The notes beneath the pieces were generated by a model. The model did no database searches. It was not told where the DNA came from and worked only from the letters and a program-made list of their open reading frames with translations. From Ilyonectria destructans (lineage: Eukaryota; Ascomycota; Sordariomycetes; Hypocreales; Nectriaceae), in the NCBI GenBank assembly GCA_020740775.1, contig JAHEWK010000001.1:6138001-6202000 (forward strand): a stretch of DNA of 64,000 nucleotides, given 5' to 3'. The position numbers and the translations under genes are program-made. Below are positions 47,230-57,394 of the stretch, piece after piece (the stretch's first letter is position 1; each line of letters opens with the position of its first letter).

Positions 47230-47469
47230 TCAATCACTGTCTGTGAATGCAAATCACTTGGTCGGGGCGAGGGAGAAGTGGGTCGAGGGCCGAGGCGGTC
47301 ATGGGCGAGCAACCCGGATGACCAGAACGTGCTTCGTCACGCAAGAGTACAGAGAAGAAAAAAAAAGTTGGTCAAGCGTAAGATTTGAGATCTAGTTGAA
47401 AGACAAATAAAAACACGAGGAAATAGATACGCATGGGCAGGCGATAGGTCAAAAGCGAAATCCACTGTT

Positions 47470-47623
47470 CTCGAACAAAAGGACGAATCCAGCTCTGTCG
47501 TCTGAAGAAGCAAAAAGCGAAGGCTGATGAAGGCTATCACGAAATGCCCACTCGACTATAGAACCGAAGTATCATAAATCTCGCTACTTTTCTGAGAGAT
47601 CAGATTGTCCCATTAGTATATAA
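47470..47623 (-). repeat. Repeat unit D, most diverged
   Basis: CTCGAAC at 47470-47476, AGCGAAG at 47516-47522, GCTACTTTTCT at 47583-47593 and AGTATATAA at 47615-47623. The right arm has lost its pairing (TTTTCT instead of TTCGCT). On the minus strand TAGTCGAGTGGGC (47558-47546) is a good A-box match. Confidence 0.6.
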
Positions 47624-47880
47624 CGGCTCTATTGTTTGATGTTGGATGGTGGGGTGAGACGTGGGCCGGATGCCTGGAGCGTCAAGGGACCAGGGAGCCA
47701 CTTGGGAATAACCCAGTGAGCCATACGGGGATGACACAGCGAGCACTCTTCGCAACGGAGTAATAAAAGACGATAAAGAGAGGATCATTAAAACAAATTA
47801 CACAACTGGGACAAAAGAAAACTAAATTACACGCGCAAGAACAAGCGGGGACCGATTCTCGGTGAAAAAGTGACGACTGT

Positions 47881-48048
47881 TTCGAACTCAGGGTCCTACA
47901 TTAGAGATGTCACCCAAAGTAGCAAAAAGCGAAGGCCTCCCGAAGGAAGGTTAGTGAAAAGTTGTTTTGCTTGTGTTATTGCCATTGAGGCAAATATGAT
48001 ATTTGCTACTTCGCTGGGAGAGTCTAACGGTACTTTGGTATATCAGGG
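47881..48048 (-). repeat. Repeat unit E
   Basis: TTCGAAC at 47881-47887, AGCGAAG at 47928-47934, GCTACTTCGCT at 48005-48015 and GGTATATCAGGG at 48037-48048. AAGTAGCAAA just left of AGCGAAG also pairs with TTTGCTACTT of the right arm. The hairpin CCTCCCGAAGGAAGG follows AGCGAAG. Confidence 0.65.
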
Positions 48049-48280
48049 TTCGTGTTAGTCGTTGGGTGGTGGGGCGAGAAGTGGGCGCAGGACGCCAGGA
48101 GCATCTAGGCCGCAGGCAGCAACACGAGATGAGCCACAGCAAATTGTGAGGATGGAGATTAACGTGATGACCAAGTAGAAATAATAATGGAATCGAGATA
48201 TATTCTATTTACAGTATAAAAAAATTACAAACACGAAGCAAATGAGGACTGAGAATACGTCAAAAAGGGAGAAACGCCTT

Positions 48281-48465
48281 TTCGAACTCAGGGCCCTCCG
48301 TGGTTTAGGCATGTCGCCCAGAGCAGCAAAAAGCGAAGGCTTCCCAAGGAAAGCTTAATATGGTAAATGTTTGATCGGAATCAAACATCAAAATGGGCCG
48401 TTAAGGCAGACTGTGTGATCTGCTACTTCGCTGGGAGAGTAGTCAGCTGGACTTGGTTATAAGGG
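48281..48465 (-). repeat. Repeat unit F
   Basis: TTCGAAC at 48281-48287, AGCGAAG at 48332-48338, GCTACTTCGCT at 48422-48432 and GGTTATAAGGG at 48455-48465. The hairpin is GCTTCCCAAGGAAAGC. It shares CTCAGGG next to TTCGAA with unit E, so E and F are the closest pair. Confidence 0.65.
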
Positions 48466-48823
48466 AAGGCTCGGACGCTAGCGCTGATGCCTGCTGGTGT
48501 ATTTGCGCTATGATATGCAGCGGCACAGGTCCTAATACATATCCGGATTGTGCAATGTTCAGCATGCCCATCTCACTCTCTTGATCAAGATACCAGTCAA
48601 CCTAGGCAAGTAAGCTACCCTGGACTAAGGAATCTTAGCTTCGGATGCAGGTGGTGGAAGCTGTTACTTCTGCCACAGCCGCCACGTTCTTTCAAGATAG
48701 TGAATTTGACGTTGAGCTTCTTGGATATTATCTACTCGCTGCTAGCCTGATGACTGAGGTGTTGAATCCTCCCTTCCTCAGCATGAAGCGTCCCTTGCTG
48801 GCTCTACTCTGAGTGCTGTCGAC
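48466..48823. other. Right flank of the repeat array and 3' end of the GH3 gene
   Basis: The first 80 bases still resemble the GC-rich tail of the repeat unit (GATGCCTGCTGG). The rest is non-coding and leads to the stop codon of the beta-glucosidase. Confidence 0.45.
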
Positions 48824-51593
48824 TCAGAGTCCTAGCCACTCAAAATCCTTGTCTACAACTACCGTGCTCTCTAGACCCTCGACATGACCAATGCTAATCC
48901 CATACGTTCCCCTTTCAACTTTCCATACGTTCTTTGCAACGTCCCAATGACTAAGGGCTTTCTTCAGATCCAGTACAATCTCCACCTCCTTCGAAGTTCC
49001 AGGCTCAAGTGTTACCTTGGTAAACCCTCTAAGTGACTTCGGACGTGATACTGAGGTATTGATTGGTCGGACGTAGACTTGGACTGCCTCTGCGCCGACC
49101 ACACTTCCTGTATTCTTCAGGTTTACCTTGACGATAAACTCATCCTTCTCTTCGATATTGTCGATATTGCTAGACTCGACGACGAGATCGCTGTACTGGA
49201 AAGAGGTGTAGGAGAGACCGAAGCCGAACGGATATCTGTGGCTGATTTCGGTCGTGTTGCGGCGATACCCGACTTGGAGTCCCTCATTGAGATGCAAGTC
49301 GATAGTGCCATCGGCAGCTTGAGTGGCAGGGAAATGAGAAAACGAGCCGACGTCCTCCAAGCGCTTCGGCCACGTCGTAGACAACTTTCCACTTGGGTTC
49401 ACCTTGCCCAACAGAACATCTACAATAGCTGCGCCGCCTTCTTGTCCCAGGTAGTGAGCGTGGACAATCGCATCAACATCGTCGACGAATGAAGACACAT
49501 CCAGAGGGCCACCGCTGTAAAGAACCACAATGGTTCGCTTGCTGGCAGCCGCCACAGCCTTCACCATGGCAGCTTGGTTGCCTGGCAGGCTGATGTCAGG
49601 CATGTCTGCGCCTTCTCCCTCATGCTCCGAGTTTCGTCCCGCGAAGACGATAGAGACATCCGATTCGGATGCAATTGAGACCGCTTCCGCAATAGCATCG
49701 TCGTCGGAGAAGGCGTACTGAAAGCAGAGACGTCCAATGTGAGGGGCAGGCTCGTTGGGCTTTTGCTTTATAGAGGTCCAGGATTGAATGACCAATTTGA
49801 TAGAATATGATTTCCCGGCTTGCATGGGATGCGCATGGGATTTCTCGAGCTTGAATGGCGTGAACAGGAAGTCTTCGGCATTGCAGTTCGGGGACGGTGC
49901 AGACAAGACCTGATACCACGATTAGCTTTTTCCACAACAGACTGAGAGAAAGATTTACCTCGGAACCATCTACAAACAACTTAAATGCGCCGGTTGTGTG
50001 TACACCAATGGTATGATTGCCGGTGGTTTCCGGAGTCAACGTTGTGCTTAGCTCGTATCTGAAGCCAGCTGCATCCAACCCAGGTTTAATATGACCCAGC
50101 ATCGCAACTTGACCATGGCTCTGAAACTCTTTGAGTACAGGAGAATCAGGAGACTTGTTGTTGTAATATGTAACGTCAACTCCATTCTTTCCGTTCTCTG
50201 CCCTAATCAAGCCGGTGGGTATCGCTGGAAGAACCTTGTTGCATCGAACGCCAGCAGCGAATCGAACAAGCTCCGATTGAGGATGCGCAGCGTCGATAAA
50301 GTCCAACGGCTTCAGCACGTATTGTGGAGGTGCGAGGGAGCTTCCTCCGCCGCCCACAGGAGGGTCAACTGCTGGTTGTCCAACAATAGCGAGCTTGGGA
50401 GCTTTCGTCAGATCCAACGGCAAAACCTCGTTATCGGTTTTGAGCAAGACGATTCCCTCCGAGGCAACCTCACGGGCGACGGAGATGGCTTCTTTAGTGG
50501 TCAAGGCCGGCTTGCGATCGGAACCGGTCACTCTGTCAATCCATTCCAGCATCTTGCGTGCGCATCGATTAATATGCTCTTCGGTGACTTGGCCCTCTTC
50601 GAGCGCTTTGAGGAGTCGGGGTCCGCGGAAAATGGATGGTCCAGGCATTTCCAAGTCCTGGCCGGCCAAAATAGATGCAGCCGTAGACACAGTACCGAAC
50701 CAGTCCGACTGGATGGCACCGTCATAGCCCCATTCTCCACGGATGACCTTCTCAATGAGTGGCGTCTCTGACGTATAAACGCCTTCGACTTTGTTGTAAC
50801 TTCATGTAGTTAGAATTGCGTTTCTTTCGTTCAATTGTTATGTTGGTGGGAGTCAAGGTGCAAACTCACGATGTCATGATGCAGACTGGGTTAGAATGGA
50901 CAAGGAGCTCCTGGAAAGCCGCCAGATATAGTTCCCGTAGCGCGATGCCACCTGTAGGGTCAATGACATTATATGCCCTCCTGTAGTTCTCGGCATCGTT
51001 GGCGACAAAATGCTTTGCACACGCGCCAACTCCCTGTTGCTGGATACCATTAATCATGGCGCCACTCAGCCGGCCTGTGAGATAGGGGTCCTCGCTGAAA
51101 TACTCAAAGTTTCGTCCGCAACGTGGGTCACGATGCAGATTAACACCCGGGCCCATGATAGTTGCTATGTCTTTCTCTCTCGCCTGGCTGCCGAGCGCTT
51201 GGCCAAGGCGATAGCTCAATTCCGGGTTAAATGTAGCTCCAAAGCAGCTGGTACTTGGGTAGCAAACGGTCTTGGGACCACCGCCTGCCAGAACATCGGC
51301 GACTGTGTCACCAGCATCAATGGCCATGGCGTCCTTGACACCGTTTACTCCCTCAGCTAACTGTGTCCACACTATTAGCCCAGCTCATTATCAATGATAT
51401 GCTGAGTATGGTAGCAAATTCTTACCTTAAGGGAAGGAATGTCTAATCGAGGGATTCCGGCTGTGGTAGTGAATCCGGAACCCGCGAGAAGAGAGATCTT
51501 TTCTTCAATTGACAGCTGCGCCAACTGCGCCGTCACTTTCTCGTTATTGTAAGGCAGAGAGATCTTCTCGGATACCTCTGTAAAGTGCCCCAT
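48824..51593 (-). CDS. GH3 beta-glucosidase with PA14 insert, intracellular type
   Basis: Exons 51593-51426, 51360-50870, 50799-49959 and 49909-48824 give 861 residues; splice phases are consistent and the total is divisible by three. The N-terminal GH3 barrel holds GVGACAKHFVANDAENYRR and GYDGAIQSDWFGTVS, where Asp of SDW (about residue 252) is the expected nucleophile. The second GH3 domain has VFAGRNSEHEGEGADMPDISLPGNQ, with candidate acid/base Glu residues. Between them sits a PA14 domain (about GVDVTYYNN to KLFVDGSE and beyond) as in Kluyveromyces-type enzymes. A fibronectin III-like C-terminus follows. There is no signal peptide, so it probably hydrolyses imported beta-glucosides. The neighbouring divergent transporter gene is dead. 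Confidence 0.92.
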
Positions 51594-52509
51594 GTTTGGA
51601 AAGGGAGGATGTTGAGAATCCTAAGCTTCGAGTAAAATGACTGTGTTTACTTGAGTTACCTGGGATGAAGGCACCACGATCGGACAATGTCATGAGGTTT
51701 GGTGTGGTGTGCTTTGTCTTCAATAAACACAGCTGAATAAGAATGTATTATTTATACGTTCGAGCCTAAAAGCCTCCTTGAATATCCATTTCGGACCACC
51801 TTCCGAAGGACTCGCCATATCCACAACTTGGTGTTTGCCTGTCACTCCCTCGCCCACTTTCCGGGATCTCCGAATAGATATCGGCTGTTCCGTAACGAGA
51901 GTCAAAGCATAGCTGTGCCGTTTGGTGCCGTATTGCTAGCGCGATCCCTCGGAATTAAAACCAAGACTAAAATCCATCCCCACCGCGCCAATATAGATCA
52001 TCATTCTTTGTGCCGCACCAATAGGGTCAAAGCAGCCACAGAGGGTAAACAGAATGGCATTCAGGCTATTTGATTGTGCTTCCCGGAAAGTGGTCCCGGC
52101 ACTAAATCGCTGGCTGTTACGCCACGTCTGAAGATAGGCGGCATATCTAGCTTCTTTGCCGTCCGAATAGGACTACCTAAATTACTCGAATGGGCCTCTT
52201 TAGAGGCTTTCGCGATAATATCTCTAATGTATACTGCGCACTTGTGATATAGAAGCCTGGCTTGCCACTCAAACGCTACTCAAGCCACCTCGGGTTGTGG
52301 CCCGCACGAATCCTCTTTGCAAGTACCCCAGGTTCACCCCGGACTATGTCGAGTATGGGGAAATAGATTTCTTGTATAGAAGCACTGGGGTACTTAGATC
52401 CCGAGATATCTTCCAAAAGAGCGTTTTCATTTTCACAATCAGATCCCATTCTTCTCCCATTAGTAAAACCCTACTATCTCGTCTTTTATGTTTCCTGTCA
52501 TCTTTCAAG
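51594..52509. promoter_or_regulatory. Divergent region between the GH3 gene and the transporter pseudogene
   Basis: 916 bp between the two start positions. It would once have served as a shared promoter for the beta-glucosidase and the transporter. A TATAAATAAT-like stretch near 51749-51758 could serve the GH3 gene. No gene was seen. Confidence 0.4.
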
Positions 52510-54298
52510 ATGGAGGCAGACAAACCTGATACGATCTATCTAGAGCAGCGAGATGGTACGCTCGAAGTCGAAGAGGGCATCTAGCTCTATAAATCGGAGC
52601 GTAACGTGACTCTGTGGCAGGCTGCGAAAGCCCATCGCTTAATCCTGCTGTATGGCGAGATTCAATCCCGTCACCCGGCTGTTCTGGCTAGATTGATGGC
52701 AACTAACAAGCTCACGTAGCAATTCAGGCCTTTGTCGTTGGTGCGTGTTACGGATATGACAGCGTCATAAATGGAGCATCGCTTGCCATGCCCGCATTCA
52801 CCCTGTACTTCGGCGATACGGCTGCGGATGGTTCACAATTCCTTTTTTTTTATTTTTTATCTGAACCTCACTCTAGTCAGCCATGACTGGTCTAGCACAA
52901 GCATTCGGAAGTTTCATGATTGGTTTTGCAATGGACAAAATTGGTCGCAAGTGGTCTGTTGTTGCAATGGCTGTGGTCTCAGTTGCTGGTGCCACCGTTC
53001 AGTTCGTCGCAACCACCAGAGGAGTCTTGCTCTGTGGAAGAATGCGTAATGGCTATACCATTGGCGCTCTTCTGGCTAGGTATTAGCACATCGTGGTCTT
53101 CAGAGGTAAGCCTCTTGTGTTGGTTTCCCAACATCCCATTTCGTAAGTTGTACAGCGTAACTAACTTGAATTCGTTCTCAGATTTCTCCAGCTCCCCTGC
53201 GTGGTCCGATTCAGTCAGCCCTTGTTCTGTTCCAGATGGCTATGCAAATGACCGGACTGGGTGTCATCCGAGCCCCGAGTCGCGATATCCAGCCCCGATC
53301 CTTCAGGATTGCCTTTGCTATTCAGTGGCCTCTGGCTGCCATTCTAGTCGCCATGTTCGCTTTTGTCCCTGAGTGAGTACATTGGTATCAACTAATTGAA
53401 AATTGTATGACTAACCTCTACTTGCTAGATCTCCCGTCTACCTGATTGATCAAGGCTGACTAGACCAAGCGACGAAGTCTCTCCGTACTCTTCATGGGAA
53501 AGATAACTTTATCGATGCGCGATTCGCTTAGCTGATGCACGTCATTCGACACGAAAATTCTGGCAACCAGATTGAGGCTGGAAACTACACTGATTGTTTC
53601 AAAGGAACAAATCTCAAGCGCACATTGACTGTCGTTTTTGTCCTTGGCGGTCTTAATATCTGCGGCGCTCAGCTTCTTGTCCAAAACATTTACTTCTTGC
53701 TCATTGCCGGCCTTCTATTTGTCCGTATTCTCGATATTGGAATTGGCGGTATGGGACTTGGCCGTTTCTTCACTGTAGCTAGTTGGGACGTGATGGAGAA
53801 GCTCGGCTGCCGTCTCATCTTCCTGTCTGGCCCCTTCTTATCCGGCATCCTCCTACTTGTTGTAGGTGGGTTGTATTACGCCCTCGGCTTGGGTCCTATC
53901 TGGGCTGTGGCTATTATTCTCAACTTCCTCATTGCCTGGGGTGTGTTGTCTTTCATGTCTGTCGGCTGGGTGATCGGTGCCGAACTTTCCTCTTACAAGT
54001 TGCGAGCTAAGACACAGTCCCTTGCTGTTATCTCTAATGCTTTCTTTGCCTGATTCTTTTCTTTTATTACACCATACATGTACAATGTGGACTCTGGAAA
54101 TCTGGGGCAAGGACTAGATTTATCTACGCGGGTCTTTGTATCATATACTTGGTTATGGCGTACTTTGTTGTGCCTGAAAGCAGTGGTCTGAGTATCGCTG
54201 AGTTGGACTGGATGTATGAGAACAAGGTCCCGTCGCAGAAGTTTCAGGCTATGAAGGAAGAAGCTAGGAGCGCGTTAGTTGAGTACGCGGCCAAGTGA
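52510..54298 (+). pseudogene. MFS sugar (alpha-glucoside type) transporter pseudogene
   Basis: Pieces of a 12-TM sugar transporter lie in order but in changing frames: AFVVGACYGYDSVINGASLAM, GSFMIGFAMDKIGRKWSVV (the G-x-x-x-D-x-x-G-R-[KR] signature), ISPAPLRGPIQSALVLFQMAM, SPVYLIDQG, GRFFTVASWDVMEKLGCRLIF, VIGAELSSYKLRAKTQSLAV and VPESSGLSIAELDWMYENKV. Some gaps match introns (after SSE at about 53106; at about 53371-53430). In-frame stops at 53457-53459, 53529-53531 and 54052-54054 stand where the family has Arg, Gln and Trp. Frameshifts lie near 53072 and 54105. An additional stop occurs early at 52582-52584. The gene cannot make a full protein. Confidence 0.85.
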
Positions 54299-54534
54299 GT
54301 AGGTAAGGAACCAGCATGTCAGGAAGCTTCAGTGTTAATTTCAGCTAAACATCTATTGCTACTGTCTCTTCATGATCTGGATCTTCAAAAGTTGTGATAG
54401 TACAGAGTCAGACCGCTAGGGCCTGAAGTCAGGATTGGGTAAGTATCGCCTTTTCATTTTCCCAGCAAATATGACCTAAGGTGTGGTGTTTAAGGCAGCG
54501 CCGTAACGTCCGAGTGAGTATGCCTTCGTCATCA

Positions 54535-55572
54535 TCATGTCTGCCCCATGCCCCCTTCCACTAAACTCACACAAGCAACAGCCGTTCCAGCTGCCATCAT
54601 CCCCAATATTAACATCTGCAAGCCCTCCCAAATACATCGCCAACCCATCCCCTCGCCTCTAAGTACCCAGTTCTTCCCTGATCCGAATGTGAACAAAGCG
54701 ATCAGACAGAGACAAATGCTCCAACGCAGGCCCATTCCAACTGTACTAGCAAAGAAGTACGGACAAAGTGGAATAATACCACCGATTGCGTAGCCGACGG
54801 ATATGGACAGGCCGGAAAGAAGAGGAGATATTGGAAGAGGATCGGAGGTGGCGGTAGAGAGTTTGTCGTTATAGGATTGAAGGCCGGCAGCAGCACGTAC
54901 CGCTCTCCTAGGTTCATCTTGTAGAGTTGTGAGGATTGTTGATATGATCGCCGGAGGAAGATCCAGCGGCTCGAGATGACGGCGTACGAGCTCCTCTGTG
55001 TCGCCACTGGACTTCTCAGTGACCTCTAGGCTGGCACTGGTCTCGCTATTCCCATCGTAGCTGAGCATCCCTCTCGCCTCCTCCTCGTCATCGACATCGC
55101 TTTGTTGCTGGCTCGGCCGTTGCACTTGGGGGATCTCATCGCGAGCAGCCAAGTACCCTCCGATGCCCATGCTGATGCATCCTGCACATAGCTCTGCCAA
55201 ACCACCAGAGATGACTGTGCCAGTGCTCCCGAGGGAGCTGAGCCCCGCGGTCAAGGCGAATGGGACGGTCAACCCATCAGAGAATCCGAGGGTGAAGTCG
55301 GAGAGGAAGCGGGTGAGGGATGGGCTCTGCGATAGCTTCATCGCGCTTGCTACTTCTCGAGATAGATCAAAGGAAGATGGAAAAAGAGTGAGTGACAGGG
55401 TCTCAATCCTAAGGCTCTCTGAGGTCATGGACAAAATGCACGGCGGTCTATTCCGGAGCTTCCACCTACACCACGGCGATCCACATGCAAGCTCATATCT
55501 ACTTTCCTCTTCGGTCCGCTCGTCTAAACCCTCGGTGACGACCCTGGATAGCTTTGAGCTGCTTCCCGCCAT
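54535..55572 (-). CDS. ccc1: CCC1/VIT1-family vacuolar iron/manganese transporter
   Basis: A single frame of 345 residues from MAGSSSK (an upstream ATG at 55650 would make 371). The family signature SDFTLGFSDGLTVPFALTAGLSSLGSTGTVISGGLAELCAGCISMGIGGYLAARDE covers the first two membrane helices, with the Glu/Gly pattern of the metal site. An acidic cytosolic loop (SDVDDEEEARG to EKSSGDTEELVRRHLE) corresponds to the metal-binding region between helices 2 and 3. Three more helices follow (ISPLLSGLSISVGYAIGGIIPL, RWSICLCLIALFTFGSG, GLQMLILGMMAAGTAVACVS). CCC1 proteins move Fe2+ and Mn2+ into the vacuole. The stretch SRYELACG to SREVASAM before the first helix is weakly conserved and may hide an intron, so the N-terminus is uncertain. 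Confidence 0.82.
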   Translation of the reverse strand: MAGSSSKLSRVVTEGLDERTEEESRYELACGSPWCRWKLRNRPPCILSMTSESLRIETLSLTLFPSSFDLSREVASAMKLSQSPSLTRFLSDFTLGFSDGLTVPFALTAGLSSLGSTGTVISGGLAELCAGCISMGIGGYLAARDEIPQVQRPSQQQSDVDDEEEARGMLSYDGNSETSASLEVTEKSSGDTEELVRRHLEPLDLPPAIISTILTTLQDEPRRAVRAAAGLQSYNDKLSTATSDPLPISPLLSGLSISVGYAIGGIIPLCPYFFASTVGMGLRWSICLCLIALFTFGSGKNWVLRGEGMGWRCIWEGLQMLILGMMAAGTAVACVSLVEGGMGQT

Positions 55573-56060
55573 CTCGGCATCTTGCTGCCGTTCAGACCCT
55601 GCACGCAAACGACAAGGGCCGAGGAGCAGTCCCACAACCCTGTGAAGCATGCATAACGCTCCATTCCCGGCTTATCAACGCCCACCATCTCATTCGCCTC
55701 CTCCCGGACGCCCCTGGACCGATGATAGTGGATCCCCGGCGGGAGGCGTTCCTGGAGAAGACGTTAAAGCCACAACCGACGGAGCTCGAGGCACGTGGGT
55801 GGGGAATCCTTGTTGAGATAAAGCTTGTGTGCCGATCTTCCATCGACTTGGCGACTTGGCGAGATACGTCATTCGCCCGAACAGCTTTCACAATGTTTAC
55901 ATGTCAATTGTTACTGTACGTTGCTGTCCGCGTCAGCTTTATGGGCTGCCACTTTTAATTACATGCTTAATTGTAACTGTCGGTATGTAATTGCTTTCCT
56001 ATTATGCTTCCACACAGAGGACTTCGTCTATGTACAGGCCTAGAATAGAAGTACAGCTAC
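55573..56060. other. Intergenic region between two minus-strand genes
   Basis: 488 bp holding the promoter of the CCC1-like gene and the 3' end of the phosphoesterase gene. It may also hold the upper part of the CCC1-like frame (to 55650) if the longer start is used. No other gene was seen. Confidence 0.45.
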
Positions 56061-57394
56061 TTATTCGACAGGGGCATAGCCCTTGGGGGGGCTAAGCCCA
56101 TCGGGCAGCTCAATGGTATCCTTGTAGTACGTCGGCGCGTTGCTCTTCTTCCACTCCTCCTTCACGGGTCCGTAGACCTTTCGGCCGGAAAAGGTGTGCT
56201 CCAGGTCCAGGTTGGGCGCGGGGTACCTGGAGTTGCCGCCATCGCTGTTGAAGTAACCCGCGTACGAGAAGTTCCAGAACATGTTCTCAAACTTCTTCTC
56301 CGACGTCCACTTGCGGATCTTGTCGCCCGTCTTCTTGCCAACCATCTTGAAGACGTTGGCACCGACGTCCCAGCGTCCAAGGGTGGGGAGACCCCAGTTG
56401 GCCTGGACGGTGGCAATCTCCGAGTAGTGGTTGTAGAAGCTGTTGTCGGTGGTGCCGACAAGGTGCTTGGGAACGGCATCGCCGACGAGGATGGCGAGGA
56501 TGTTGTTCTGTATAGCGTAGGTCTCGTTCTCATCCCAGGTGATCAGGACGAGGGTGTTGTCCATGAAGTGCTTGTCCTCCATGAGAGGCCCCAGGAAAGA
56601 ACGACACCAAGCACCGGCGACAGTAGCAGAGGTGTCGTGGCCGTCGGAGGTCATGTTGGGGGTGATGAACATCCACTGGGGCAACTTGTTTGCCTTCAGA
56701 TCCTTGTGGAACATGGACTGCTTGGTGTCAATCATGGAGAGGTTCTTGATCTGCGACAGGCGCTGCTCAGAGCTGGCGACCTTGTCAACCAGGACGGCGG
56801 GGTTGTGCTTTCGCACGTAGTCGTTGGCTCCGTTCTTCTGGTTCACCCAGCTGAAGCCCTCGTAGCCAGAGTAAGGCATGTCCTCCTGGTACATGGCCCA
56901 GGAGACGCCACGGTGCTCGAGCAGGTCGATAACGGTGGAGATGTTGGCATCGGCGCGATTGAAGGCATCGTTCTGCATGCCAAAGTAGTCACCGGCAATG
57001 GCGGCCAGGTAGTTTGGCTCCGAAGGATGGGTGACGCCGAAGTAGTTGGAGAGCGTAATGCCCTTGGAGGCGAACCAGGCAAAGTTGGCTGGATGACTTT
57101 AGCATGAGAACTGGAATACGAGGAGGCGAATTACTTACGGTCTCCAATAGCCTTGTCGTAGTTCTCGTTCTCGAAGTAGATAATGGCAATTCGATCAAAC
57201 GACTTGCCCTTCACCTTGCTGGTCGGGCTGCTCGTCTTGGCCGTGGCAGCAGCAGCAGCAACCTCGGCGGTTCCAGTAGCAGTGTACTTGGTCTCCCATC
57301 CGGTGACTTGGGATGGCTTGTTATAATCCGGCTTGCGAGGGCTAGCAAGAGCAAGTCCGGCGACGGCCAGAACGGTGGCGGCTTTGAACAACAT
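56061..57394 (-). CDS. Secreted acid phosphatase-like phosphoesterase
   Basis: Exons 57394-57139 and 57088-56061 with a 50-nt intron give 427 residues. A signal peptide (MLFKAATVLAVAGLALAS) opens the protein. The core starts with FDRIAIIYFENENYDKAIGD and continues across the splice into PNFAWFASKGITLSNYFGVTHPSEPNYLAAIAGDYFG, the phosphoesterase family (PF04185) pattern also seen in Aspergillus phosphate-repressible acid phosphatases. Metal-binding stretches include TSDGHDTSATV and LVLITWDENETYA. It would release phosphate from organic esters outside the cell or in the vacuole. It is divergent from the multicopper oxidase gene across 595 bp. The ATG at 57394 was chosen because it begins the signal peptide. 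Confidence 0.88.

Larger units (their letters stand above)
46001..48560 (-). repeat. Array of six diverged ~420-bp repeats with Pol III-like signals
   Basis: Six units lie in the same orientation, with anchor-to-anchor spacing of 525, 440, 397, 422 and 417 bp measured at GCTACTTCGCT. The block order on the plus strand is A-run, TTCGAAC, (37-51 nt) AGCGAAG, (59-90 nt) GCTACTTCGCT, (21-22 nt) TATA-like GGTATATCAGG, and then a GC-rich part with GAGCCAC and GGATGAC words. No protein frame is shared by the copies. On the minus strand the blocks read like TATA, transcript arm, T5 terminator and downstream B box. This is a tandem-derived non-coding repeat, possibly a cluster of small-RNA genes. Confidence 0.7.

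Noticed and set aside
46500..47240. U6 snRNA copy, because AGCGAAGTAGC and ACAGAGATG in unit C look like parts of U6
   Set aside because: The rest of U6, including the long conserved central region, is absent and the other units lack ACAGAGA.
46001..48560. CRISPR array
   Set aside because: Units are about 420 bp, diverged and not separated by unique equal spacers, and the genome is fungal.
56196..57107. 303-residue open frame on the plus strand
   Set aside because: Antisense shadow of the phosphoesterase gene, no family features.
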